This document shows, in pieces, positions 11,501 to 23,200 of a stretch of DNA of 64,000 nt. A model generated the notes under the pieces. That model saw nothing but the letters and a program-made list of their open reading frames with translations. It was not told where the DNA came from and ran no database searches. Source of the stretch: Diprion similis (taxonomy: Eukaryota; Arthropoda; Insecta; Hymenoptera; Diprionidae). The stretch is from contig NC_060115.1 of the NCBI RefSeq assembly GCF_021155765.1, forward strand, positions 7,234,493 through 7,298,492. The letters are read 5' to 3'. Made by a program: the position numbers and the translations under genes. The first letter of the stretch is position 1; each line of letters starts with the position of its first letter.

Positions 11501-12973
11501 CGGGCAGCCAACTGAAGAGAAAATTGTATAATTTACTCCGCTGAATGTCGTTTAAATATCTGCAAAGTCAACATAAACGACACCACACAGTGCTTTCCTC
11601 GAACACCAACGTTGCATTGTTCATTGACTTTGACACGCTTATCGTACGTTTCGAGATCCAGCAGTTAACCGCAATGTTAATCGAAACGACGAATATTTTT
11701 CATTGATGAAATTGACACGTGCGTAAGATAAGGCACCATCGCAAAGCGCAGCATTTTTTAATTATTATACTTGAGTCCTACAAAAGTTCAATAAACGAAC
11801 GACGGTCTAACCATGACTATCACGCTGTTCATTTCTCGTGTTCTGCCTAAATTGCCACCAGGTACTTCGTAATATTTCAAAAATATTTCGATAATGTAAC
11901 TAAGCTTCACGCATTGAACGCATGCTTAACACAATTTTTTTCGCTTTAAAAATGTTGACAAACCGTGTACTCAAGAGTCCGTGAAAGTATTTCGAATTCG
12001 TCGGTACTCAAACTACATCTGTAATACTTCAAAAACAGCAGAGACCAATCAGTATCCAGCGTATGATCCTAGTGACGTCTTTGAAATACTGGCATATGTA
12101 GGTCTTGAGTCAAGAGATGATCAGAAATATTTCAGAAGATATGACCTGTGTGACTGGATATTTTCGAAATATTTCCAACACATTCGTATTGCATTCGATA
12201 TATTCGAACACATGGATAAAAAGATGAATGGGACTGAGAATACTTCACTTTTTCCAATGGCAATAAATCCTGATCGGTGAGAACCTCTCGTCAGCCACCG
12301 CGTGTCAAGTCAGACAAAATGTAGCTGCTAATTCTAACAGAAAAGACAATCACGGTGCACATGGGTACCAAATACTTCATCACTCGAAATTCTTGATGGT
12401 TCAAGGAAGCTAAGATTTCGCTAAGACGAATCGGTAACCTTCAGTCGGTTTGACGCTAGCCCGTCTTCTGCAAAAATTCTCATCTCAATAACCCAAAGAA
12501 TTTACGTTTACTTCCACCCAGGCCTTCAGAGTAAGCGTTTCGCTGCGGCCAGTTTCGCTGATTTACGTTGGAACAACGTTCACTTGAAAGACGTCACACG
12601 TTTTATCGATTCTTTCAATTGGAATTTATTCTTTCGATCCCGCGTGTTAACTTCTCGCTAATCACCTATTTGAATTCCCCATAAACTCCGAGAAAGTCTC
12701 TCACAAATAATGTAATTCATTCTTACTTTGCGTGGTCCATCCCTGGCCGGATTCAGTGGCTTCTGTTACCGCAAGAACTTCAGCCACGCAGGTAGATTTG
12801 GATGATTGTACAGAAGATTCGATCACTTCCTTCCATCCCGCTGGTGAATACCGGTCAATATTCGTAGACGATGCCCCCGTTTTCTTTGCATCATCTTTCG
12901 AAGATGCCAAAACCAAACTTTGGGTAAAAGCGCAGAGCAATACTGCCAAGTGTCCGTTGCGAAAGGAGAACAT
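8571..12973 (-). CDS. nrf-6-like membrane acyltransferase, copy 1 (NRF exon damaged)
   Basis: Member of the 'nose resistant to fluoxetine' family: an extracellular NRF domain followed by a multi-pass acyltransferase-3 domain. Exons on the minus strand: 12973-12727 (signal peptide MFSFRNGHLAVLLCAFTQSL), a damaged exon 2 ending at 11352, then 11277-11013, 10792-10632, 10475-10307, 9734-9532, 9443-9323, 9234-9051, 8977-8835 and 8762-8571 (stop). All eight exons from 11277 on are open, with GT-AG borders and matching phases. Features include FFVVSGFLLA and a Lys-X10-His pair in place of the usual Arg-X10-His. Exon 2 has lost its first part, is frameshifted relative to copy 4, and has a stop at 11552-11554. 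An internal acceptor (TTTTCTCTTCAG) would start it at 11511 in the correct phase, giving about 614 residues. Whether it is a functional gene with a shortened NRF domain or a pseudogene is unresolved. Confidence 0.75.
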
Positions 12974-13434
12974 TCTGCAATTATACAGTTGACGAAAATT
13001 AGTACGACTGAATGATACGTTGCTAATCCATATTTATATGATTCCATTCGGATCCCCACATCCTGGTTGTTGGAGAACAAAAAACCTGTTTGATGAGAGA
13101 CATTAAAGAGTTCCAATCAAGGTCCAACAGCCAAAATTCGATTATACAACTCTGATCATAGTGTACTCATTTTCACATAAATATGAATTACCATCATGCA
13201 ATTAGGTATAGGTATATAATACATTTGTATGGCACCAGTGCTCTTCAGTTATTGCTTCATAACCCATACGTATTGGTAATAATGTGAACGAACCTTCATT
13301 CTGTAAAGGTTGACTTTTGGAATCCAGTTTAACACTAACCGTACCAGGTCCTAATACTTTCCGAATCTTCTCACAATTCAAACAAAACACATGTTCATTG
13401 TAGGCACCAGATATGAAATTTTAAGAATACTCAC

Positions 13435-13600
13435 CTACGGTTGTAAGTGTTGTGTTTAAATCGGCGGAAGGTATCGGAAGCAAAACGAAGTTTCCGGAAT
13501 TTATCGGACGTGGAATGAAGATTTTACAAACGATCGGAATTGTAGTATTCAAGGAAAAGGTTCGACGCACTTGCTATCCTTGAGAATCGCTGGTCCTCCA
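13435..13600 (-). other. putative 5' untranslated exon of nrf-6-like copy 1
   Basis: The minus strand reads ACCGTAG then GTGAGT at 13434, a good donor. The start codon of exon 1 lies directly behind a good acceptor (TATAATTGCAG, then A, then ATG at 12973). A non-coding first exon upstream of 13435 is therefore likely; its 5' end is not determined. The same arrangement is repeated in copies 2 and 3, with GTGTGT donors ending exons at 19228 and 26029. Confidence 0.5.
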
Positions 13601-13620
13601 GAGATTTGAGTTCCTCCACA

Positions 13621-16600
13621 GATACTTGCCAAAAAAACAGGCGGCTTACGGGTATGCCACATAAATAGCCATTCTTTTCAGATGTTCAAATGACGGATAA
13701 TTCCATTCTGTGAGATTCAAAAGTCGAGACTTCCCGCGGAAGGAATATGTTCGCAAAGATGAAACGACGCAAGCATGAATGTCAAATGATGTCAACCGAA
13801 TATACTCGCGTGCGTGTATCGTTTACATTCTCCTAAATAAATTGAATCTTTCGTAGGCGATAAAAGCATATCTAAAACACTCGCAATTTATTCTTGCGAA
13901 AGTTTCTTTATAGTCACCTTTGAGCAGCGATTATTTTGCCAGTGTTTTTGCATTATTATTCATTTATTCGTTACATTACAAATTTGAGCACCTCTGGTAA
14001 TTTTCATCGATTTGTTGATACGTAGCGCTCCACAAATTTCTGAAGAGTAATTTATAAATTGCAACGGATAAATATACACGGTGTATATAAGTATTTATTT
14101 GATAGTTTAAAATCAGCTTTCGCAAACATGTATGTTTATTATCTCTGGTTCATACAGGTTCTCGGTTCGTTATGTCACTAGCGTATTACCTGTTACAAAA
14201 TAGGCACTCATTGACTTTGCTCGGTACGTCAAAAAATAACAATCAAACTCAGTTGAAAAAGTGGCAGTTTTTTCCTGTTTTTATTTTTCGTTCGGCGACA
14301 ACGACGGACAAGAGAAGAATAACGAAAATCGATAGAAACTTTCTAGCAGTAGCAACGACGTAGATAATATTTTGCAGCAGTATAACATCGGGTTGAACGG
14401 AAGATTACAGAAGATAATATCAGTTATCTTTCGCAGCTTTGTTTCGAATCCTTGTCTTCTTGTCAGAACCTTCTGTCGGTGAGGGTCGGTTCGATTCTGA
14501 TACGCGACCGCTGAGGATATTTTCCAGCACAACAAATGGGGTTTCGACGAATAGGAATGACATGAACCCCAACCCTATTGATAGTACCAGATTCGTCAAA
14601 TAGTGTCTGATCTGCAAATAGTATTGTTATTATTAGTGTGAGGTGAATGAATGAATAACTGAACAAGTTTTGCTCTAACTCACGATCGTTGAGTTTGCAA
14701 CAAAGGCGAGGGTTTTCTCATCCATCGGCCTCATGATTAGAACCAAAAGGTGTGTCAGATAAATTTGATACGAGATCCGACCCAGTGGTTGAAAAAATGG
14801 CGAGGATAAGAAACTGGTTACGGACCCTGAAATTAGGGTATATTCACGTTCACGCTTCGTCATTTATATTATTTCGATCAATTGATGGGATCTACCAACC
14901 TCCGTAACCCTCGGTAGACGCATAAATGATCCAAGCAACGGCGATCGACCAGAACGGCCGCGACGCCAGAGCAAATGCAGTTTCCAATGCCAGGTTGTAT
15001 TTAGTGTTGTGAACGTAGTGAGTAGACCCAACACAAAGTAGCATAAGAACACAAGCTACGGCCCAGCTGATCCCTGCGTTCACCTGAAACGCCGACGTAT
15101 TTAACGAATCAGACTCGAACTGTCATGAAGTTCTATTTAAATCAGAATAGATAAGAACTACTTGGAATCACTTTTGTCAGGTGCCGCTTTCTATTCACCA
15201 CGTCGTACCCCAAAAGGATTCCCACGAAGTAAGGAAAACCTCGATTATAAGTAGTTATGTGGAATCCGAATACATCTTTCGATATAATTTTCCTGAAGCA
15301 AAAATAATTATCGAAATGATCCTGCCGCTTGATGAACAAGCATATGAGCATTATATAAATATATTATCATATTGTGTTACCCTTGTTCGAAGCGAAAACG
15401 CACAAGTGAAGTGGAGTAGCCTTCAGTAGCTACAACAAGAGGTGGTATGACAACAGAGATGGCCATTAGGCAGCCAAATAATCGGAAAGCATATTTGGGC
15501 CAGCGATGGATTGAATACAGAATAATCGATGAAATCCAAAAGAGTTGCATTTCTGCAGCCAAGTACCAGGTATGCAGAAGACACTGAAATTTATGCATGA
15601 TTTCACGGTAATGTAATAATAAAATACACTCCAATACGTGAAAACTATACAATATCGGAAGTACGTTGATTCTTTTTTATAAAGACTTTGCTCCTTGTCC
15701 CCGTACAGATATAATGCACACTTCTGAAATGATTTTACCGCGAAGAGAGAATCTTTCCGTGGCTGAAAAAATGTGGCATTTCTCTCAGTCCGCGGTCTCT
15801 CCGATTAATGGGAAAATTTTTCGGACCCTCAAAAAAATGTCTGACAATAAAAGATGCCCGAATCATAATCAGATACGTTATTCAAAGCGTCTTCTAGACG
15901 TTTTTTAGTCGCGGGTATTGTTGTACTTCCTACTTTGTGACAATATCAGATCAATATTACAGCACACAACAGCATTCTGAGAGTTGATATTTTACGTCGA
16001 AAAACTGATCAATTGTTCAAAACTTGTGGTGCAATGAGTGTGCGATCCGGTGATCACGAAAATTTACTTACCATTTCCTCTTTCTTAACAAAATTCTGAA
16101 TGTACAACAAATTGATCCACCAATTGTCACGGCATTGTTCTGCGTTTGCAGTGATATACGGGCTCCAGAGGGGACCCTTTACGATGCGATGTCCAAGAAA
16201 CGAAAAAAACAAGATGGCAACTGCTAAACATGGGGTCAATCTGTGAAGAAAAAATTCATACACACCGGACAGGCGATTGAAGGATATACGTGATCTATAG
16301 TGCCCAGCTACATTCAAACCAGCAGACTGAACAAAGTTTTCGCGTTAGGGAAGTTAAACCGAATTTGTGGTAAAAGTGTAATGGTCAATGAAATTTTGAA
16401 AACTCACCTAAGATAACGATGAAGGTATACCAATCTCCAATTTATAGATATTCCCGCTTTCATTGCTTTGCAAAACGAGCGTGCCAATAAAAATCCGCTC
16501 ACTACAAAAAAGGTGTCGATAGCAAATACCGACGTCTTAGCGTAAATATACGTCCATGAATCGTACCACTGTGGATTAATTGCAATCAAACTCTGAATGG

Positions 16601-19553
16601 CTCGTTACTCGTTGATTTATTGTTATTAACTAGAAATTATTCACTAGACTTCCTTAATCTTATACCTCACTCGCATGACCCAGCAATCGGAAGGGTGTAA
16701 TTAGTCGGATTCAACGAAGGCCATGTAGGCTTCTAAGGGTAATCGAAACTAAGATCGTATCACAGTGCAAACTAACAGTTCAACTTACGTTATAGAAGTT
16801 CGTCCGATTGAACGTCGGTTCCGCAAGTAACATGATGAACTGATGACCGATTATAATCCAGCACATGCTTAAAACTTTTATGCCGTGGATTGAAGGCAGC
16901 CCTCTTGTTTGGAGCATTTCAAGTGTATGCTTATACAAGGAAAATTTCGAAAAAAATTCTATCGCAGTAGACGCTTCTGCAGGTCTGCGTCTTCTCACAA
17001 AATCGCAGACAGTGCAGAATATCGAAAATACGGTAAGTGCCAGCATAACGATTCTGGAATGCGTTTATTGGTTATTTTCTAGAGCACACGGGGTTGTCTT
17101 CCGACCGTATTCTTCGTGTAAACTCACATCGTCACGATTTCTCCCACAGTGAAATCTTCGGCTTCTACTTGAGCGCACGGCGCTCCTGCAGCTCTGGATC
17201 CAAGGTCGCTTACTATCGGTCTGCTCCTGAGGCTGACATTCATGATCCGCTCAGCTTGCGTCTCGTTACAGTAAAGCGGGCAGCCAACTGAAGAGAAAAT
17301 TGTATAATTTACTCCGCTGAATGTCGTTTAAATATCTGGAAAGTCAACATAAACGATACCACACAGTGCTTTCCTCGAACACCAACGTTGCATTGTTCAT
17401 TGACTTTGACGCGCTTATCGTACGTTTCGAGATCCAGCAGTTCACTGCAATGTTACTCGAAACGACGAATATTTTTCATTAATGAAACTGACACGTGCGT
17501 AAGATGAGGCACCATCGCAAAGCGCAGCATTTTTTAATTATTATACTTGAGTCCTACAAAAGTTCAATAAACGAACGACGGTCTAACCATGACTATCACG
17601 CTGTTCATTTCTCGTGTTCCGCCTAAATTGCCACCAGGTACTTCGTAATATTTCAAAAATATTCCGATAATGTAACCAAGCTTCACGCATTTAACGCATG
17701 CCGAACAGAATTTTTTTTCGCTTTAAAAATGTTGACAAACCGTGTACTCATGAGTCTATGAAAGTATTTCAAATTTGTCGGTACTAAAACTACATCTGTA
17801 ATACTTGAAAAACAGCAGAGACCAATAAGTATCCAGCGTATGATCCTAGTGACATCATTGAAATACTGGCATATGTAGGTCTTGAGTCGAGAGATGGATC
17901 AGAAATATTTGAGAAGATATGTCCTGTGTGACTGGATATTTTCGAAATATTTCCAACACATTCGTATTGCATTCGATATATTCGAACACATGGATAAAAA
18001 GATGAATGGGACTGAGAATACTTCACTTTTTCCAATGGCAATAAATCCTGATCGGTGAGAACCTCTCGTCAGCCACCGCGTGTCAAGTCAGACAAAATGT
18101 AGCTGCTAATTCTAACAGAAAGGACAATCACGGTGCACATGGGCATCAATGCCCATGAAATCAAATACTTCATCACTCGAACTTCTTGATGGTTCAAGGA
18201 AGCTAAGATTTCGCTAAGTCGAATCGGTAACCTTCAGTCGGTTTGACGCTAGCCCGTCTTCTGCAAAAATTCTCATCTTAATAACCCAAAGAATTTACGT
18301 TTACTTCCACCCAGGCCTTCAGAGTAAGCGTTTCGCTGCGGCCAGTTTCGCTGATTCACGTTGGAACAACGTTCACTTGAAAGACGTCACACGTTTTATC
18401 GATTCTTTCAATTGGAATTTATTCCTTTGATCCCGAGTGTTAACATCTCGCCAATCACCTATTTGAATCCCCCATAAACTCCGAGAAAGTCTCTCACAAA
18501 TAATATGTAATTCATTCTTACTTTGCGTGGTCCATCCCTGACCGGATTCAGTGGCTTCTGTTACCGCAAGAACTTCAGCCACGCAGGTAGATTTGGATGA
18601 TTGTACAGAAGATTCGATCACTTCCTTCCATCCCGCTGGTGAATACCGGTCAATATTCGTAGACGATGCCCCCGTTTTCTTTGCATCATCTTTCGAAGAT
18701 GCCAAAACCAAACTTTGGGTAAAAGCGCAGAGCAATACTGCCAAGTGTCCGTTGCGAAAGGAGAACATTCTGCAATTATACAGTTTACGAAAATTAGTAC
18801 GACTGAATGATACGTTGCTAATCCATTTTTATATGATTCCATTCGGATCCCCACATCCTGGTTGTTGGAGAACAAAAAACCTGTTTGATGAGTGACATTA
18901 AAGAATTCCAATCAGACTCCAACAGCCAAACCTCGATTATATAACTGATTATAGTATACACATTTTCACATAAATATCCCTGACCATCATGCGATTGGGT
19001 ATACATATATAATACATGCGTGCGGCACCAGTGCCTTTCAGTTATTGCTTTATAACCCATACGTATTGGTAATAATGTAAACCAACCTTCATTCTGTAAA
19101 GGTTGACTTTTGGAATCTAGTTTAACACTAACCGTACCAGGTCCTAATACTTTCCGAATCTTCTCACAATTCAAACAAAACACATGTTCATTGTAGGCAC
19201 CAGATATGAAATTTTAAGAATACACACCTACGGTTGTAAGTGATGTGTTTAAATCGTCGGAAGGTATCGGAAGCAAAACGAAGTTTCCGGAATTTATCGG
19301 ACGTGGAATGAAGATTTTACAAACGATCGGAATTGTAGTATTCAAGGAAAAGGTTCGACGCACTTGCTATCCTTGAGAATCGCTGGTCCCCCAGAGATTT
19401 CATGATCTTTTGTGTAGTTTAATTCGCATTTGCGAAGGACACACTATAATGGCTTCGAAAAAAAAATTTCTGATCATCTCACAAATTCTATCTTTTGTCT
19501 CAATGATGATATCTTGGAACCCAAGCGTAATTTTTTAGATTATAGGTTCTCGT
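13621..19553. repeat. segmental duplication unit B (contains nrf-6-like copy 2)
   Basis: Begins with the TTGCCAAAAAAACAGGCGGC sequence that recurs at 20847 in unit C and continues nearly base for base through the acyltransferase gene. It ends near 19553, where similarity to unit C (to about 26350) fades. The genes in units A and B differ by only scattered substitutions and small indels, so this is a young duplication. Confidence 0.85.
14420..18768 (-). CDS. nrf-6-like membrane acyltransferase, copy 2 (NRF exon damaged)
   Basis: Near-identical neighbour of copy 1. Exons: 18768-18522 (signal peptide and start of the NRF region), damaged exon 2 ending at 17128, then 17053-16789, 16568-16408, 16240-16072, 15583-15381, 15292-15172, 15083-14900, 14826-14684 and 14611-14420. 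The eight membrane-domain exons are open, match copy 1 in length, and keep their splice signals. Exon 2 has the same lost 5' part, frameshift and stop (17328-17330) as copy 1. An acceptor at TTTTCTCTTCAG would start a 160-base exon 2 at 17287 in the right phase, for about 614 residues. Alternative: a recent pseudogene whose remaining exons have not yet decayed. Confidence 0.75.
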
Positions 19554-20290
19554 ATCGCTCGTTCCACGTCAAACCGTACGATTTTCGGTAAAAATTTTAA
19601 TCAAATACTCCGATTTTTTTTAATTCTACATATGCATTCTATTAATAAAAGAATGGAGAACGTGTTTCGAAAAAAAAAATTTATGGTTTTTCATGAAGAA
19701 GATATGCATGGTTGAAAATTGCAGAAAATCGCAAAAAATTTCGCGCATACAAAAATTCAAAATGCTGTATTTTCGAATCCGTTGGTCGTACAACAACTGC
19801 AACAGACCTGTTCTGAAGATCTCGAGTCATTCTATGTTGTGATGTATTTCAAATTTGGGTTTGACATCATTGAATAATTATCAGTTTGTTTATAAATTTC
19901 ATTCGCTATTTTCATCGTCAACTCAGCAACTTGAAATTTTGAAAACATATCTTCGTTTTCCCATTTCAATTCTGAATGAACAGTCAAAATTTGAATATGG
20001 AGATCGAATGGGGTACATTTTTTTCATCACTCCAAAAGAGTGGGATAGCGCGGCGCGGCGGTTTAATATGTCGCACGGTCGGCTATCGTCAGCGCAGATT
20101 ATCTACGTTTACACGGTGACGATAGGTAACACAGAAATAGCGTAACACACAAATTAACGAATCAAGTGTTTGGTTCCATGTTTTGCACACCTTTGCAATA
20201 GTTGACTCGATAGCTGACGATGTGATTCTTACTTCAATTTTGTCGTTTTCTTTTGAAGTAGACAATATCACGTAAAATAACCAAAAAATA
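19553..20290. other. spacer between duplication units B and C
   Basis: Unique within the window. It has homopolymer-rich stretches but no gene, RNA or clear repeat. An open stretch around 19855-20145 lacks a good start and any recognisable domain. Confidence 0.5.
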
Positions 20291-23200
20291 CAATTTTTAT
20301 TGTAAAATTTTCACTGATACTCTCTTTTTTATCTCGGTATATCAAGCGATTTTCATTCTAATCAGTAACTTGCAGAACATTTGTTCAAAAGTATAAACAT
20401 ATACTTCCTTCCATTGAAATTAAACACAAACCACAATACAGATTACATCGTCTCGCTTCTCACTTCACAATCACGCTCTTTGTTATTCGCTGATAACTGA
20501 TGAATACGAAAAATCGTAATCCAAGTTCTTTTTTACAGCATGGGCATGGAAGAGTATACTTTTTGTGGCAGTTTTTGTTCCGTAAAGTGACGCTTTATAC
20601 GGCAGAGAACAAAGTTGCGGAATACAGTCTTTATTCCGCAGTTGGAAGTGCGCATCCCAAACTGCCGAATGAAGTAGCTTCGTCGAACAGATCGCGACAT
20701 GACCTTACTCTTCGTTCTGCTTTTTAATACCCATTCCGTTGAAAATATTGCATGTGGCATGCCCGTAAACCGTTTTTTGGCTCGGATAATTTCAGTACTC
20801 ACTTCCGGCTCGTCGTCAGCTCGTCGTCAGCTCGTCCTGAAATCTTTATCCTTGCCAAAAAAACAGGCGGCTTACGGGTATGCCACATAAATAGCCATTC
20901 TTTTCAGATGTTCAAATGACGGATAATTCCATTCTGTGAGATTCAAAAGTCGAGACTTCCCGCGGAAGGAATATGTTCGCAAAGATGAAACGACGCAAGC
21001 ATGAATGTCAAATGATGTCAACCGAATATACTCGCGTGCGTGTATCGTTTACATTCTCCTAAATAAATTGAATCTTTCGTAGGCGATAAAAGCATATCTA
21101 AAACACTCGCAATTTATTCTTGCGAAAGTTTCTTTATAGTCACCTTTGAGCAGCGATTATTTCGCCAGTGTTTTTGCATTATTATTCATTTATTCGTTAC
21201 ATTACAAACTTGAGCACCTCTGGTAATTTTCATCGATTTGTTGATACGTAGCGCTCCACAAATTTCTGAAGAGTAATTTATAAATTGCAACGGATAAATA
21301 TATACGGTGTATATAAGTATTTATTTGATAGTTTAAAATCAGCTTTCGCAAACATGTATGTTTATTATCTCTGGTTCATACAGGTTCTCGGTTCGTTATG
21401 TCACTAGCGTATTACCTGTTACAAAATAGGCACTCATTGACTTTGCTCGGGACGTCAAAAAATAACAATCAAACTCAGTTGAAAAAGTGGCAGTTTTTTC
21501 CTGTTTTTATTTTTCGTTCGGCGACAACGACGGACAAGAGAAGAATAACGAAAATCGATAGAAACTTTCTAGCAGTAGCAACGACGTAGATAATATTTTG
21601 CAGCAGTATAACATCGGGTTGAACGGAAGATTACAGAAAATAATATCAGTTATCTTTCGCAGCTTTGTTTGGAATCCTTGTCTTCTTGTCAAACCCTTCT
21701 GTCGGTAAGGCTCGGTTCGATTCTGATACGCGATCGGTGAGAATATTTTCCAGCACAACGAATAGGGTTTCGACGAATAGGAATAGAATGAACCCCAGCC
21801 CTATTGATAGTACCAGATTCGTCAAATAGTCTCTGATCTGCAAATAGTATTGTTGTTATTAGTGTGAGCTGCATGAATGAACAACTGAATAAGTTCTGCT
21901 CTAACTCACGATTGTTGAGTTTGTAACAAAGGCGAGGGTTCTCGCATCCACCGGCCTCATCATTTGAACCAAAGGGTGTACCAGAAAAACTTGATACGAG
22001 ATCCGACCCAGTGGTTGAAAAAATGGCGAGGATAAGAAACTGGTTACGGACCCTGAAATTAAGGTATATTCACGTTCACGCTTCGTCATTTATATTATTT
22101 CGATCAATTGATGGGATCTACCAACCTCCGTAACCCTCGGTAGACGCATAAATGATCCAAGCAACGGCGATCGACCAGAACGGCCGCGACGCCAGAGCAA
22201 ATGCAGTTTCCAATGCCAGGTTGTATTTAGTGTTGTGAACGTAGTGAGTAGACCCAACACAAAGTAGCATAAGAACACAAGCTACGGCCCAGCTGATCCC
22301 TGCGTTCACCTGAAACGCCGACGTATTTAACGAATCAGACTCGAACTGTCATGAAGTTCTATTTAAATCAGAATAGATAAGAACTACTTGGAATCACTTT
22401 TGTCAGGTGCCGCTTTCTATTCACCACGTCGTACCCCAAAAGGATTCCCACGAAGTAAGGAAAACCTCGATTATAAGTAGGTGTGTGGAAGTTGAACCAG
22501 TCTTTCGATATCATTTTCCTGAAGCAAAAATAATTATCAAAATGATCCTGCCGCTTGATAAACAAGCTATATAAGCATTATACAAATAAATATATTATAA
22601 TATTGGCTTACCCTTGTTCGACGCGAAAATTCACAAATGTAGTGGAGTAGCCTTCAGTAGCTACGACAAGAGGTGGTATGACAACAGAGATGAGCATTAG
22701 GCAGCCAAATAATCGGAAAGCATGTTTAGGCCAGCGATGGAGCGAATACATAATAATCGATGAAATCCAAAAGAGTTGCATTTCTGCAGCCAAGTACCAG
22801 GTATGTAAAAGACACTGAAATTTTGCATGATTTCACGGTAATGTAATAATAAAATACACTCCAATACGTGAAAACTATACAACATCGGGAGTACGTTGAT
22901 TCTTTTTTATAAAGACTTTGCTCCTTGTCCCCGTACAGAGATAATGCACACTTCTAAAATTATTTTACCGCGAAGAGAGAATCTTCCAGTGGCTGAAAAA
23001 ATGTGTGAGGATAAGGAAAAAATGCATGGCCACAGCGGGTCAAATTTCGGTGTCGTTGTAAAAACAAACACTTTGTCAATGCGCGTGGCATTTCTCTCAG
23101 TCCGCGGTCTCTCCGATTAATGGGAAAATTTCGCGGACCCTCAAAAAATGTCTGACAATGAAAGATGCCCGAATCATAACTAGATACATTATTCGAAGCG

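Larger units (their letters stand above)
5075..13604. repeat. segmental duplication unit A (contains nrf-6-like copy 1)
   Basis: The left edge matches the sequence at about 20290 onward (the stretch with CTTCCTTCCATTGAAATTAA and ATCGTCTCGCTTCTCACTTC). The body, including the whole acyltransferase gene, matches units B and C. The right edge stops near 13604, where B and C continue with about 150 further shared bases. Unit A is longer than B because it holds the Tc1-type element at 5730-6916 and the stretch at 7053-8094, neither of which is in B or C. Confidence 0.85.

Noticed and set aside
12732-12992. Open frame antisense to exon 1 of nrf-6-like copy 1, repeated in copies 2 and 3
   Set aside because: It is the complement of a well-supported coding exon and its repetition is due to duplication.
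13202-13390. Similar 60-codon frame upstream of each nrf-6-like copy (also near 19000 and 25800)
   Set aside because: Its repetition is explained by segmental duplication. It begins with GTG only and lies in the presumed first intron of each gene.
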